The notes below the pieces were generated by a model. That model searched no databases. It saw nothing but the letters and a program-made list of their open reading frames with translations, and had not been told where the DNA came from. From Rhizobacter sp. (GTDB lineage Bacteria; Pseudomonadota; Gammaproteobacteria; Burkholderiales; Burkholderiaceae_C): a DNA stretch of 5,935 bases. Of the stretch, positions 1-5,068 are shown one piece after another. Numbering within the stretch: position 1 is the first letter of the stretch; each line of letters begins with the position of its first letter. The translations under genes were made by a program, and so were the position numbers. The stretch spans positions 1 through 5,935 of the forward strand of contig JANYFX010000480.1 in NCBI GenBank assembly GCA_025359585.1, in the 5' to 3' direction.

Positions 1-210
1 CTTGTTGTTGGGGTTGAGCGAGAGGAACTCGGGCGACAACTGGTCGTTGGTGTCGAAGCGCACCAGGTGCGGCTCGTAGGGCAGGCCGGTCTCTTCGAGC
101 AGGATCGAGACCTTCACGCCGTTCGGCGTGGGCAGCGAATAGAGCTGGATGCGCTCGGGGTGCTGGGCGGGCCACTTGTGGGTGATGGGGTAGGCGGAGA
201 GAGTGGGCAT
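1..210 (-). CDS. Glutathione S-transferase, YfcG/Nu-like, N-terminal part (cut by window edge)
   Basis: Only the first 70 codons, starting at ATG 210-208, lie in the window; the rest is beyond the left edge. The visible part is a thioredoxin-fold GST N-terminal domain: a beta strand (IQLYSLPTPNG, residues 21-31), then a helix (VKVSILLEETGLPYE), ending in SLNPNNK (64-70). The TPNG motif at 28-31 followed by NPNNK is typical of E. coli YfcG-like (Nu-class) enzymes. In those, Thr/Asn rather than Tyr or Ser/Cys contact glutathione, and glutathione-dependent disulfide-bond reductase activity is reported. By family knowledge it is a cytosolic enzyme using glutathione; the substrate is unknown. It is divergent from the AHSA1 gene across a 286-bp spacer. 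No strong ribosome binding site is visible. The family call is firm and the subclass less so, because the C-terminal domain is missing. Confidence 0.85.
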   Translation of the reverse strand, partial: MPTLSAYPITHKWPAQHPERIQLYSLPTPNGVKVSILLEETGLPYEPHLVRFDTNDQLSPEFLSLNPNNK

Positions 211-268
211 GCGGTGCTTCGGCGAAGTGGGTGCGAAGCGGATTCTCCGGTGCAGGCCGAATGGGCGG

Positions 269-298
269 CGCCGCGTGTGGACAAAGCCGCACGCGGCG
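269..298. repeat. GC-rich 12-bp-stem hairpin upstream of GST and AHSA1
   Basis: The arms CGCCGCGTGTGG (269-280) and CCGCACGCGGCG (287-298) pair around a six-base loop (ACAAAG). Eleven of twelve pairs are Watson-Crick. The odd pair, 278 with 289, is a U-G wobble in a plus-strand RNA but an A-C mismatch in a minus-strand RNA, so the structure is better in plus-strand RNA. No T-run follows on either side, so it is not a canonical intrinsic terminator. It could be a leader structure, an operator-like dyad or a by-product of high GC. Confidence 0.5.
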
Positions 299-373
299 TG
301 TGGTGCAGGCCAGCCCGGCGTTCTGCCGAGTCACGATGCTAAGTTTTTTGCCGGCATCGGTCGATGTGAGACG

Positions 374-398
374 GCCACAACCGTCGTATGGTTGTGGC
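374..398. repeat. Perfect 9-bp inverted repeat with 7-nt loop
   Basis: GCCACAACC (374-382) is perfectly repeated in inverse as GGTTGTGGC (390-398) around GTCGTAT. It lies about 100 bp upstream of the AHSA1 start and about 165 bp upstream of the GST start. No T-run adjoins it. The size suits either an operator for a dimeric repressor or an RNA stem-loop; the sequence alone does not decide. Confidence 0.5.
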
Positions 399-484
399 AG
401 TCGCGAGCGTTCACCGGGCCCGAAGGGCTGCAAGGGGTTCGAAGCGGCGCACCGCCGAGATTCACTTCCAACCAGACAACATTG

Positions 485-490
485 AAGGAG
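485..490 (+). promoter_or_regulatory. Ribosome binding site that decides the AHSA1 gene start
   Basis: AAGGAG directly abuts an ATG at 491, which is too close for initiation, but lies six bases before the in-frame ATG at 497. This makes 497 the better start, not 491 or the upstream frame extension to 203. Confidence 0.75.
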
Positions 491-496
491 ATGCCC

Positions 497-976
497 ATGC
501 CCCCGACTTCGAGCCCCGCCCATGCCGAGCACGAACTCGTCATCACCCGCCTGATCGACGTGCCCCGCGCCAAGCTCTTTCGCTGCTGGATCGAGCCGGC
601 GCTGATCACCCAGTGGTTCACGCCGCCGCCTTACAAGACCGTCGCAGCCGAGGTCGACGCGCGCGCGGGCGGCAGCAACGTGATCACGATGCAGGCGCCC
701 GACGGCACGCTGATGCCGAACCGCGGCGTGTACCTGGAGGTCGTGATGAACGAGCGCCTCGTGTTCACCGACGCCTACACCTCGGCCTGGGTGCCGTCGG
801 CCAAGCCCTTCTTCACCGGCATCCTCACGTTCGAGGACGAAGCCGGGCAGACGCGCTACACCGCGCGGGCGCGCCACTGGAACGCCGAAGACTGCGCTGC
901 CCACGCGAAGATGGGTTTCCACGAGGGCTGGGGCATCGCGACGGATCAGCTCGCCCGTCTGGCGGCCACGCTCTAG
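497..976 (+). CDS. SRPBCC/AHSA1-domain protein
   Basis: A 159-residue protein of the Activator of Hsp90 ATPase homologue 1-like (AHSA1, START/Bet v1-like SRPBCC) family. The domain spans nearly the whole chain: it opens with ELVITRLIDVPRAKLFRCWIEP (13-34), continues with LITQWFTPP (36-44), and ends in the family's GFHEGWGIATDQLARL helix (140-155). Members form a helix-grip fold with a hydrophobic cavity. In bacteria the ligand is usually unknown, and despite the name they are not shown to be Hsp90 co-chaperones. It has no signal peptide or membrane segment, so it is presumably cytosolic. Many relatives sit next to an ArsR-type regulator; none is present here. The gene stands alone, converging on the siderophore-interacting gene with 25 bp between the stop codons and no obvious terminator. 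The family assignment is strong and the function unassigned. Confidence 0.88.
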   Translation: MPPTSSPAHAEHELVITRLIDVPRAKLFRCWIEPALITQWFTPPPYKTVAAEVDARAGGSNVITMQAPDGTLMPNRGVYLEVVMNERLVFTDAYTSAWVPSAKPFFTGILTFEDEAGQTRYTARARHWNAEDCAAHAKMGFHEGWGIATDQLARLAATL

Positions 977-1001
977 CGCAGCATGCCCGCCGCGCGAAGC
1001 C

Positions 1002-1742
1002 TCAGTCCTCGAGGTTCTCGTGGTGCGCCACGGCGCCCTGCTTCCAGTAGGCCGCGGCGCGGATCGCGTGGCGGTCGTGGCCTTTTTCTTCGACGAGGAT
1101 GCGTCGCAGCGTCGCCGTCGTGGCGGCTTCGCCGGCGCACCACGCGTAACCGTCGCCCCGGGGCAGCGTCAGCGCCCGAACCGCGGCGATCAGGGCCGGC
1201 GCATCGGCGACCCACTCCACACCGAGCGTGGCCGCGCTGTGCAGCGCGCGCCGGTCGGCCGGGTCGCGCACTTGCAGGATCACGATGGCGCGGGTGCCGG
1301 CGGGCAGCTCTTCGAGGCGCCGCGCAATGGCGGGCAGGGCGGTCTCGTCGCCGACCAGAAGGTGCCAGTCGTGGTCGAGCGGAATGATGAACGAGCCGCG
1401 CGGGCCGCCGATGGTGGCGTGCTGGCCGGGTGCGGCCTGCGCTGCCCAGTGCGCGGCAGGGCCGTCGCCGTGCAGCGCGAATTCGATGGTCAGCTCGCGC
1501 GCGGCGGTGTCGAAGTGGCGCGGCGTGTAGTCGCGCCGAACCGGCTCGGCGCCGTCGGCATCGAGCATGAACTTGACGTGATCATCGAACGATGCGCTGA
1601 CAAAGTCGGCGAGCGACTCACCCGAGAACGTGACGCTGCGAAAGTGCGGGCTGAGTGCATCGACGCGCACGACCTGCAGTTCGCGGCGCTTGAGTTCGTG
1701 GCGCACACGCTGCACGCGCGAGGTGGAAAGAAGGGTGCTCAT
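1002..1742 (-). CDS. Siderophore-interacting protein (NAD(P)H-dependent ferric siderophore reductase family)
   Basis: About 246 residues from ATG 1742-1740; an in-frame GTG at 1775-1773 would add 11. It is a two-domain flavoprotein of the SIP/ViuB/YqjH family. The N-terminal FAD-binding barrel contains the R-x-Y-T-x-R flavin motif (RDYTPR, about 70-75 from the ATG). GGPRGSF follows, then the C-terminal NAD(P)H-binding domain with GDETALPAI (about 131-139), YAWCAGE (about 199-205) and the terminal AAYWKQG (about 230-236). Known relatives reduce Fe(III)-siderophores taken into the cytoplasm so that iron is released. The ATG start is preferred because a minus-strand promoter at 1778-1806 predicts a transcript beginning near 1771, inside the longer version. 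The leader lacks a good Shine-Dalgarno. It is divergent from a MarR-type regulator, which probably controls it. The arrangement parallels E. coli yqjH beside its regulator yqjI, although that regulator is of the PadR type. Confidence 0.9.
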   Translation of the reverse strand: MSTLLSTSRVQRVRHELKRRELQVVRVDALSPHFRSVTFSGESLADFVSASFDDHVKFMLDADGAEPVRRDYTPRHFDTAARELTIEFALHGDGPAAHWAAQAAPGQHATIGGPRGSFIIPLDHDWHLLVGDETALPAIARRLEELPAGTRAIVILQVRDPADRRALHSAATLGVEWVADAPALIAAVRALTLPRGDGYAWCAGEAATTATLRRILVEEKGHDRHAIRAAAYWKQGAVAHHENLED

Positions 1743-1761
1743 CGTGGAAGGGTCTGAAATA

Positions 1762-1807
1762 GTTGACAATGTCACCCATCATGCGCAAACCGATTGATAT
1801 TGTCAAC
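1762..1807. promoter_or_regulatory. Paired operator-like repeats between the SIP and marR genes
   Basis: GTTGACAATGTCA (1762-1774) and the inverted GTTGACAATATCA (complement of 1795-1807) match at 12 of 13 positions. Each copy is itself palindromic: TGACA-A-TGTCA at 1764-1774, and TTGA-n5-TCAA at 1794-1806. The two dyad centres (1769 and 1800) are 31 bp apart, about three helical turns, so two dimers would sit on one DNA face. They bracket the start of the MarR gene and cover the minus-strand promoter. I infer that this is the MarR protein's own operator pair, repressing both genes. Confidence 0.65.
1778..1806 (-). promoter_or_regulatory. Predicted sigma70 promoter of the SIP gene
   Basis: On the minus strand a perfect -35 TTGACA (1806-1801) is followed after 17 bases by a -10-like CATGAT (1783-1778, four of six consensus bases). 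Transcription would begin near 1771, about 29 nt before the ATG at 1742. The -35 hexamer is part of one operator-like repeat, so a bound regulator would block RNA polymerase. Confidence 0.5.
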
Positions 1808-2248
1808 CAATCACCCAAACAGCCCGAGGCCGATGTGTTGGAGCTCGTGCACAGTCTCATGCACAGCTACCGGTCGCAGCAGTACCGCTTTCTGCGCGAC
1901 GGGCCGCACGACATCACGCACATGGACGGCAAGGTGCTCGGTTTTTTCGGCCGCCACCCCGGCGCCACGCAAAAAGATCTGGTGCAGCACAGCGGGCGCG
2001 ACAAGGCCCAGCTCGCGCGTTTGATCAAGGGCCTGCGCGACCGCGGTCTGCTCGCGGCCGCGGCCGACGAGGCCGACCGGCGCAATGTGCGCCTGTCGCT
2101 CACCGCCGACGGCCAGGCCGTCCAGCGTGCGCTGCAGCAGCAGGCCCGGCGGCTGAGCGCACGGGCGGTCGCGGGCTTGAGCGACGCCGAGCAGCGCCAG
2201 TTGTTCGCGCTGCTGCAACGCGTCAGCGGCAATCTGGCCTCCGCCTGA
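1781..2248 (+). CDS. MarR-family transcriptional regulator, divergent from the SIP gene
   Basis: A 155-residue winged-helix repressor of the MarR family. It has an N-terminal dimerisation helix (about 17-40). The helix-turn-helix lies in GATQKDLVQHSGRDKAQLAR (61-80) and LIKGLRDRGLL (81-91). The wing carries the family's D-x-R signature (DEADRRNVRLSLTADG, 96-111), and a C-terminal dimerisation helix follows. The start is uncertain: in-frame ATG codons occur at 1769 and 1781, and a TTG at 1763 lies ten bases after a GGAAGGG. I give 1781 because it leaves the first operator copy upstream, but the alternatives are possible. The MarR ligand is unknown. Its divergence from a ferric-siderophore reductase gene and the shared operator-like repeats suggest that it represses that gene and itself. 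It converges on the GntR gene with 13 bp between stop codons. Confidence 0.87.
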   Translation: MRKPIDIVNQSPKQPEADVLELVHSLMHSYRSQQYRFLRDGPHDITHMDGKVLGFFGRHPGATQKDLVQHSGRDKAQLARLIKGLRDRGLLAAAADEADRRNVRLSLTADGQAVQRALQQQARRLSARAVAGLSDAEQRQLFALLQRVSGNLASA

Positions 2249-2249
2249 A

Positions 2250-2281
2250 CGCGAACCAGCGCTAGCGCGACCCGGTTCGTG
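2250..2281. terminator. Nested dyad at the marR/gntR convergence (possible bidirectional transcription stop)
   Basis: CGAACC (2252-2257) pairs with GGTTCG (2274-2279), extended by one wobble and one C-G pair. Between them lies a perfect 10-bp palindrome GCGCTAGCGC (2259-2268). The structure spans the gap between the two convergent stop codons and includes the GntR stop at 2262-2264. There is no T-run, so termination by the intrinsic mechanism is doubtful; the position is what suggests the role. Confidence 0.3.
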
Positions 2282-2966
2282 CCAGCGGCGCCAGCGAGGC
2301 CCGCAGCCGCTCGACCGGGTCGCGCGACGCCGCCGACTTGCCGAGCGCGCTCTCCACATCGCCGATGTGCACCAGCATCAGCTGCGCCGCCTGTTCGGCG
2401 TCGCCATCGGCCAGCGCGCCGACGATCTGCGCGTGGTCGTCGCAGGACTGGCGCGCGTCGTGGGTCGACTGGTAGAGCGACGAGACCAGCGTGGTGCGCG
2501 CCGTCAGGTCGCGGAGCAGGCCGCACAGCACGCGGTGGCCCAGGCACTCGGCCAGGCAGACGTGAAAGTCGGCGAGCAGGAAGGTGCGCGTGGCCACGTC
2601 GACGCTGGCGATCGCGGCCTGTTCGTCTTTCACGTGCTGGCGCAATCTCTTGATCACGACCTGCAAAGGCTTGCCGGCGTCGCGCAGCAGCTGCGAGTCG
2701 CGCAGCATGCCGGTTTCGACCGCGCGCCGCGCTGCGAAGGCATCACGCGCTTCGTCGATCGAGGGTTCGACCACGTACCAGCCCTTGCGCGTGCGCACCT
2801 CGACGAAGCCGCGCGCCTGCAACTGCATCAGCGCTTCGCGCACCAGCGTGCGGCTCACGCCGAACATGTCGGCCAGCGCCTGCTCGCCCAGCCGCTCGCC
2901 CGGCTTGAGCTTCTGCGCGAGGATGGACTCGACGACTTGTTGTGCGATTTCGATCTGGCTGGCCAT
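2262..2966 (-). CDS. GntR-family (FadR/FCD subfamily) transcriptional regulator
   Basis: A 234-residue regulator. Residues 1-68 form a GntR winged helix: IAQQVVESILAQKLKPGERLGEQALADMFGVSRTLVREALMQLQARGFVEVRTRKGWYV, where GVSRTLVREAL is the recognition helix. Residues about 75-208 are an all-helical FCD ligand domain. Candidate metal/ligand residues are Asp133 and His135 (LADFH), His178 (CDDHAQIVGAL) and His200 (LMLVH). In the usual FCD motif the aspartate is four residues before the first histidine. Here that position is Leu131 and an Asp lies two before, a local variation worth noting. FCD regulators commonly sense small organic acids and control neighbouring catabolic or transport genes. 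The start is 17 bp after the dctA stop on the same strand, so it is probably the second gene of the dctA operon and may sense the transported acid. No Shine-Dalgarno is evident, which would fit coupling to dctA translation. Confidence 0.92.
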   Translation of the reverse strand: MASQIEIAQQVVESILAQKLKPGERLGEQALADMFGVSRTLVREALMQLQARGFVEVRTRKGWYVVEPSIDEARDAFAARRAVETGMLRDSQLLRDAGKPLQVVIKRLRQHVKDEQAAIASVDVATRTFLLADFHVCLAECLGHRVLCGLLRDLTARTTLVSSLYQSTHDARQSCDDHAQIVGALADGDAEQAAQLMLVHIGDVESALGKSAASRDPVERLRASLAPLARTGSR

Positions 2967-2983
2967 GGTGGCGAGAATACAGC

Positions 2984-4303
2984 TCAGGCGGTGGCGGGCA
3001 GTTGAGCGGCGCCGACATCGGCGTCGTCTTCGGTCGCGGGCACCGGCCGGCCGTCGAGCACCGCGTGGGCACGCTCGCGGTCGATGTCACCTTCCCAGGC
3101 TGCGATGGCGACCGTGGCCACGCAGTTGCCGATCAGGTTGCCGAGTGCGCGCGCGATGCCCATGAACCAGTCGACCGACAGCACCAGCACCAGACCGACG
3201 GCGGGGATCGCCGGAATCGCCTGCAGGGTGGCCGCCAGCACCACGATCGCCGAGCCCGGCACACCGTGCGCGCCCTTGGAAGTGACGAGCGCGATCGCCA
3301 GGATCGTCAGCAGGTCGGTCATCGAGACCGGCGTGTTGGTGGCCTGCGCGATGAACACTGCGGCCAGCGTGATGTAGATCGAAAACGCGTCGAGGTTGAA
3401 GGAGTAGCCGGTCGGGATCACAAGGCCGACGGTCGAATCGCGGATCCCCATGCGTTTGAGCTTGCTCATGATCTGCGGCAGCACGCTGTCGGACGAGGTG
3501 GTCGCGAACACGACTGCCAGCTCTTCGCGCAGGTACTTCAGCAGCTTGAGGATCGAAAAGCCCGAGAACCGCATGATCGCGCCGAGCACGACGAAGACGA
3601 AGATCGCGACCGCCGCGTAGAACAGCACCACCAGCATGCCGAGCTGCTTGAGCGATCCCACGCCGTACTTGCCGACGGTGAAGGCGATGGCGCCCAGCAC
3701 GCCGAGCGGCGCCAGCTTGATGATGATGCCCATGATCTTGAACAGCACGTGCGAGAGGTCGTCGACGAACGTGGCCACCGCCTTGCCGCGTGCGCCGATC
3801 AGCGCCAGCGCCGAGCCGAACAGAATGGCGAACAGCAGCACCTGCAGCACGTCGCCCTTGGCAAAGGCATCGACCACCGTGGTCGGGATCAGCTTCATCA
3901 GGAACTCGACCGTGCCGCCGCCGGTGAGCTTGCTGGCGGTGTCGGCATACGCGCTCATCGCCTTCGCGTCGAGCGCTTTCGGGTCCACGTTCATGCCGAC
4001 GCCGGGCTGGAACCAGAAGGCCAGCAACAGGCCGAGACCGAGCGCGATGGTCGTGACCACCTCGAAGTAGATCAGCGCCTTGATGCCGACGCGGCCCACC
4101 CGTTTCAGGTCGCCGGCACCGGCGATGCCGTGCACGACCACGCAAAACACCAGCACCGGAATGATCATCTTGATCAGCTTGATGAAGGAGTCGCCCAGCG
4201 GCTTCAGCTTGACGGCGAATTCGGGCACGGCCAGCCCGAGCACGACGCCGAGCACGAGGGCCAATACGACCTGGCCGAACAGGGAACGGAGGAATCGGGG
4301 CAT
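2984..4303 (-). CDS. dctA: DctA-type C4-dicarboxylate:cation symporter (DAACS/SDF family)
   Basis: A full-length 439-residue inner-membrane secondary transporter of the dicarboxylate/amino acid:cation symporter family. It has the usual run of hydrophobic segments from residue 9 to about 400. Family hallmarks in order are the serine-rich hairpin-1 tip TTSSDS (268-273), PTGYSFNLD (297-305) in the seventh helix, and SKGAHGVPGS (342-351) at hairpin 2. The eighth-helix signature is SVDWFMGIARALGNLIGN (376-393), with the substrate-binding arginine Arg385 and Asn389/Asn393. It is expected to import succinate, fumarate, malate or related acids with cations. Classical DctA has NLDGTSIY where this protein has NLDAFSIY (303-310), so it may belong to a branch with different substrate preference. 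Aspartate or glutamate uptake cannot be excluded. The ATG at 4303 has a good GGAGA ribosome site. A large dyad lies upstream, and the downstream GntR gene is probably co-transcribed. Confidence 0.9.
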   Translation of the reverse strand: MPRFLRSLFGQVVLALVLGVVLGLAVPEFAVKLKPLGDSFIKLIKMIIPVLVFCVVVHGIAGAGDLKRVGRVGIKALIYFEVVTTIALGLGLLLAFWFQPGVGMNVDPKALDAKAMSAYADTASKLTGGGTVEFLMKLIPTTVVDAFAKGDVLQVLLFAILFGSALALIGARGKAVATFVDDLSHVLFKIMGIIIKLAPLGVLGAIAFTVGKYGVGSLKQLGMLVVLFYAAVAIFVFVVLGAIMRFSGFSILKLLKYLREELAVVFATTSSDSVLPQIMSKLKRMGIRDSTVGLVIPTGYSFNLDAFSIYITLAAVFIAQATNTPVSMTDLLTILAIALVTSKGAHGVPGSAIVVLAATLQAIPAIPAVGLVLVLSVDWFMGIARALGNLIGNCVATVAIAAWEGDIDRERAHAVLDGRPVPATEDDADVGAAQLPATA

Positions 4304-4310
4304 GGGGTGT

Positions 4311-4315
4311 TCTCC
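4311..4315 (-). promoter_or_regulatory. Ribosome binding site of dctA
   Basis: On the minus strand GGAGA lies seven bases before the ATG at 4303-4301, supporting that start and the N-terminus MPRFLRSLFGQ. Confidence 0.7.
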
Positions 4316-4336
4316 ATTGGGTTGAGCAAGCCGCCT

Positions 4337-4372
4337 CTTGGCTACAAACTTGCATACAAGAATGTAGGCAAG
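4337..4372. promoter_or_regulatory. 36-bp dyad upstream of dctA, candidate GntR operator
   Basis: The two 18-base halves around centre 4354.5 match at 14 of 18 positions. The outer arms CTTGGCTACA (4337-4346) and TGTAGGCAAG (4363-4372) pair at nine of ten positions. The inner core CTTG-CATA-CAAG (4349-4360) contains TTGCATACAA, close to the TTGTATACAA-type palindromes reported for several FCD-type GntR regulators. It lies 34 bp upstream of the dctA start codon, where a repressor would block transcription. I infer that it is the binding site for the GntR protein encoded downstream of dctA. Confidence 0.6.
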
Positions 4373-4438
4373 GCATCTGCGATTCGGTATGCGGGATTTC
4401 CCTCGCTCGCCGAAGCGGCGTGGCGTCGGCCGACAGCT

Positions 4439-4460
4439 CGCTGCGGATCAGCCCGCAGCG
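4439..4460 (-). terminator. 8-bp stem-loop over the hpaR stop codon (weak terminator candidate)
   Basis: CGCTGCGG (4439-4446) and CCGCAGCG (4453-4460) are perfect inverse repeats around a six-base loop that contains the hpaR stop (4450-4448). A perfect palindrome GTCGGCCGAC (4425-4434) follows downstream on the minus strand. There is no T-run, so intrinsic termination is uncertain, but nothing else separates hpaR from dctA, which is read in the same direction. Confidence 0.3.
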
Positions 4461-4960
4461 TGTCGCTGGCGGGCCTTTGCGGGGGCGGCGTCGGGCGTGG
4501 CTTCATCGGCACCGGGCGTGCGCGCCAGCAGGGCGTCGAGCGCGTCGTAGACCTCCTGGATCGATTGCAGCCCGAGCGATGCTTCCAGTGCCTCGTAGCG
4601 CCGCTCGACCAACGGAATCAGCCGTTGCGCGAGCTTGCGGCTTTGCGGCGTGAGCGAGACCCGCACGCGCCGCTGGTCGTGCGCCATGCGCTCGCGGGTG
4701 ATCAGGCCGGTTTCTTCCATGCGCAACAACACGCCGACGATGCTCGGGCTCGAGATCGAGCAGGCCTCGCACAGCTGGCGCGGCTCGAGCGGGCCTTGTT
4801 CGACGAGCTCGCGCAGCACGCGCCACTGCTGCTCGGTCAGGCCCGCCTCGGCGAGCAAGGGCCTGAAATGCGCCATCAGCGTTTCACGCGCACGCAGCAA
4901 CAGGTGGGGCAGGTTGCGGTGGCGCAGCGCGGCAGGCTGGGCGGTTCGAGGTTTGCTCAC
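4448..4960 (-). CDS. hpaR: HpaR, MarR-family regulator of homoprotocatechuate/4-hydroxyphenylacetate degradation
   Basis: A 170-residue MarR protein starting at GTG 4960-4958. The order of motifs matches E. coli HpaR: LLRARETLMAHFRPLLAEAGLTEQQWRVLRELVEQGPL (21-58), then the helix-turn-helix RQLCEACSISSPSIVGVLLRMEETGLI (61-87), then the wing with D-x-R-R (HDQRRVRVSLT, 94-104). The last 20 or so residues are a charged, Ala-rich tail. In E. coli, HpaR represses the meta-cleavage operon of 4-hydroxyphenylacetate catabolism and is relieved by pathway aromatic acids. Here it is divergent from hpaG1 with a 108-bp spacer holding two dyads, which is the expected arrangement. A weak -10-like TACACT lies upstream, and no good Shine-Dalgarno is visible. 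An ATG overlapping the GTG is out of frame. Confidence 0.9.
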   Translation of the reverse strand: MSKPRTAQPAALRHRNLPHLLLRARETLMAHFRPLLAEAGLTEQQWRVLRELVEQGPLEPRQLCEACSISSPSIVGVLLRMEETGLITRERMAHDQRRVRVSLTPQSRKLAQRLIPLVERRYEALEASLGLQSIQEVYDALDALLARTPGADEATPDAAPAKARQRHAAG

Positions 4961-4993
4961 ATCTCAGTGTAAAGGCGATGGCCGGTGTTTTCG

Positions 4994-5015
4994 CACTCGG
5001 TGAAACTACCGAGTG
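4994..5015. promoter_or_regulatory. Perfect 8-bp dyad, candidate HpaR operator 1
   Basis: CACTCGGT (4994-5001) and ACCGAGTG (5008-5015) are perfect inverse repeats around six bases, giving a 22-bp site. Its right arm continues as GAGTGATCAAA (5011-5021), a sequence nearly repeated 40 bp downstream. It lies in the hpaR-hpaG1 spacer, 34 bp upstream of the hpaR start. From memory, E. coli HpaR also uses two operators in the homologous promoter region. Confidence 0.65.
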
Positions 5016-5033
5016 ATCAAAACGGCTCCTGGC

Positions 5034-5062
5034 TTGCATTACTCATGTGTGAGTGATTAAAT
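5034..5062 (+). promoter_or_regulatory. Predicted hpaG1 promoter
   Basis: TTGCAT (5034-5039) and TTAAAT (5057-5062) are separated by 17 bp, each with four of six consensus bases. Initiation would fall near the hpaG1 ATG at 5069, leaving little or no leader, and no Shine-Dalgarno sits at usable distance. The second HpaR dyad lies between the two hexamers, so the bound protein would exclude RNA polymerase. An upstream promoter is not excluded. Confidence 0.4.
5041..5061. promoter_or_regulatory. Second dyad, candidate HpaR operator 2
   Basis: ACTCA (5041-5045) and TGAGT (5050-5054) form a short dyad. Its right arm runs into GAGTGATTAAA (5051-5061), matching ten of eleven bases of the element at 5011-5021. 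The 40-bp spacing is close to four helical turns, so two HpaR dimers could bind the same face and cooperate. Confidence 0.6.
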
Positions 5063-5068
5063 TGCGAC

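Larger units (their letters stand above)
211..496. other. Divergent intergenic spacer with two hairpins
   Basis: This 286-bp stretch separates the minus-strand GST gene from the plus-strand AHSA1 gene. Longer reading frames cross it, but they do not resemble proteins and they read through the hairpins. It contains two clear inverted repeats (269-298 and 374-398, listed separately), a T-run at 344-349, and the AHSA1 ribosome binding site at its end. I could not identify a convincing sigma70 promoter in either direction, although both genes presumably start here. The AHSA1 frame is open far upstream (to 203), but the Shine-Dalgarno placement argues for a start at 497. Confidence 0.6.

Noticed and set aside
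203..496. Upstream extension of the AHSA1 frame to 203
   Set aside because: The extension does not resemble the family, crosses two hairpins, and lacks a ribosome site, while AAGGAG is correctly placed for the ATG at 497.
1020..1757. A 245-codon plus-strand frame over the SIP gene
   Set aside because: It is antisense to a gene with all the flavin and nucleotide motifs of the SIP family, and its own translation shows no recognisable domain.
1763..1791. TTGACA at 1763-1768 as a plus-strand -35 for the marR gene
   Set aside because: There is no -10-like hexamer 16-18 bp downstream, and initiation would fall inside the marR coding sequence. The copy is better explained as an operator.
2942..4972. 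A 676-codon plus-strand open frame antisense to dctA and hpaR
   Set aside because: Its product is a low-complexity chain rich in Gln, His, Asp, Glu and Arg, the typical mirror image of a hydrophobic transporter in GC-rich DNA. DctA and HpaR on the other strand have clear family motifs.
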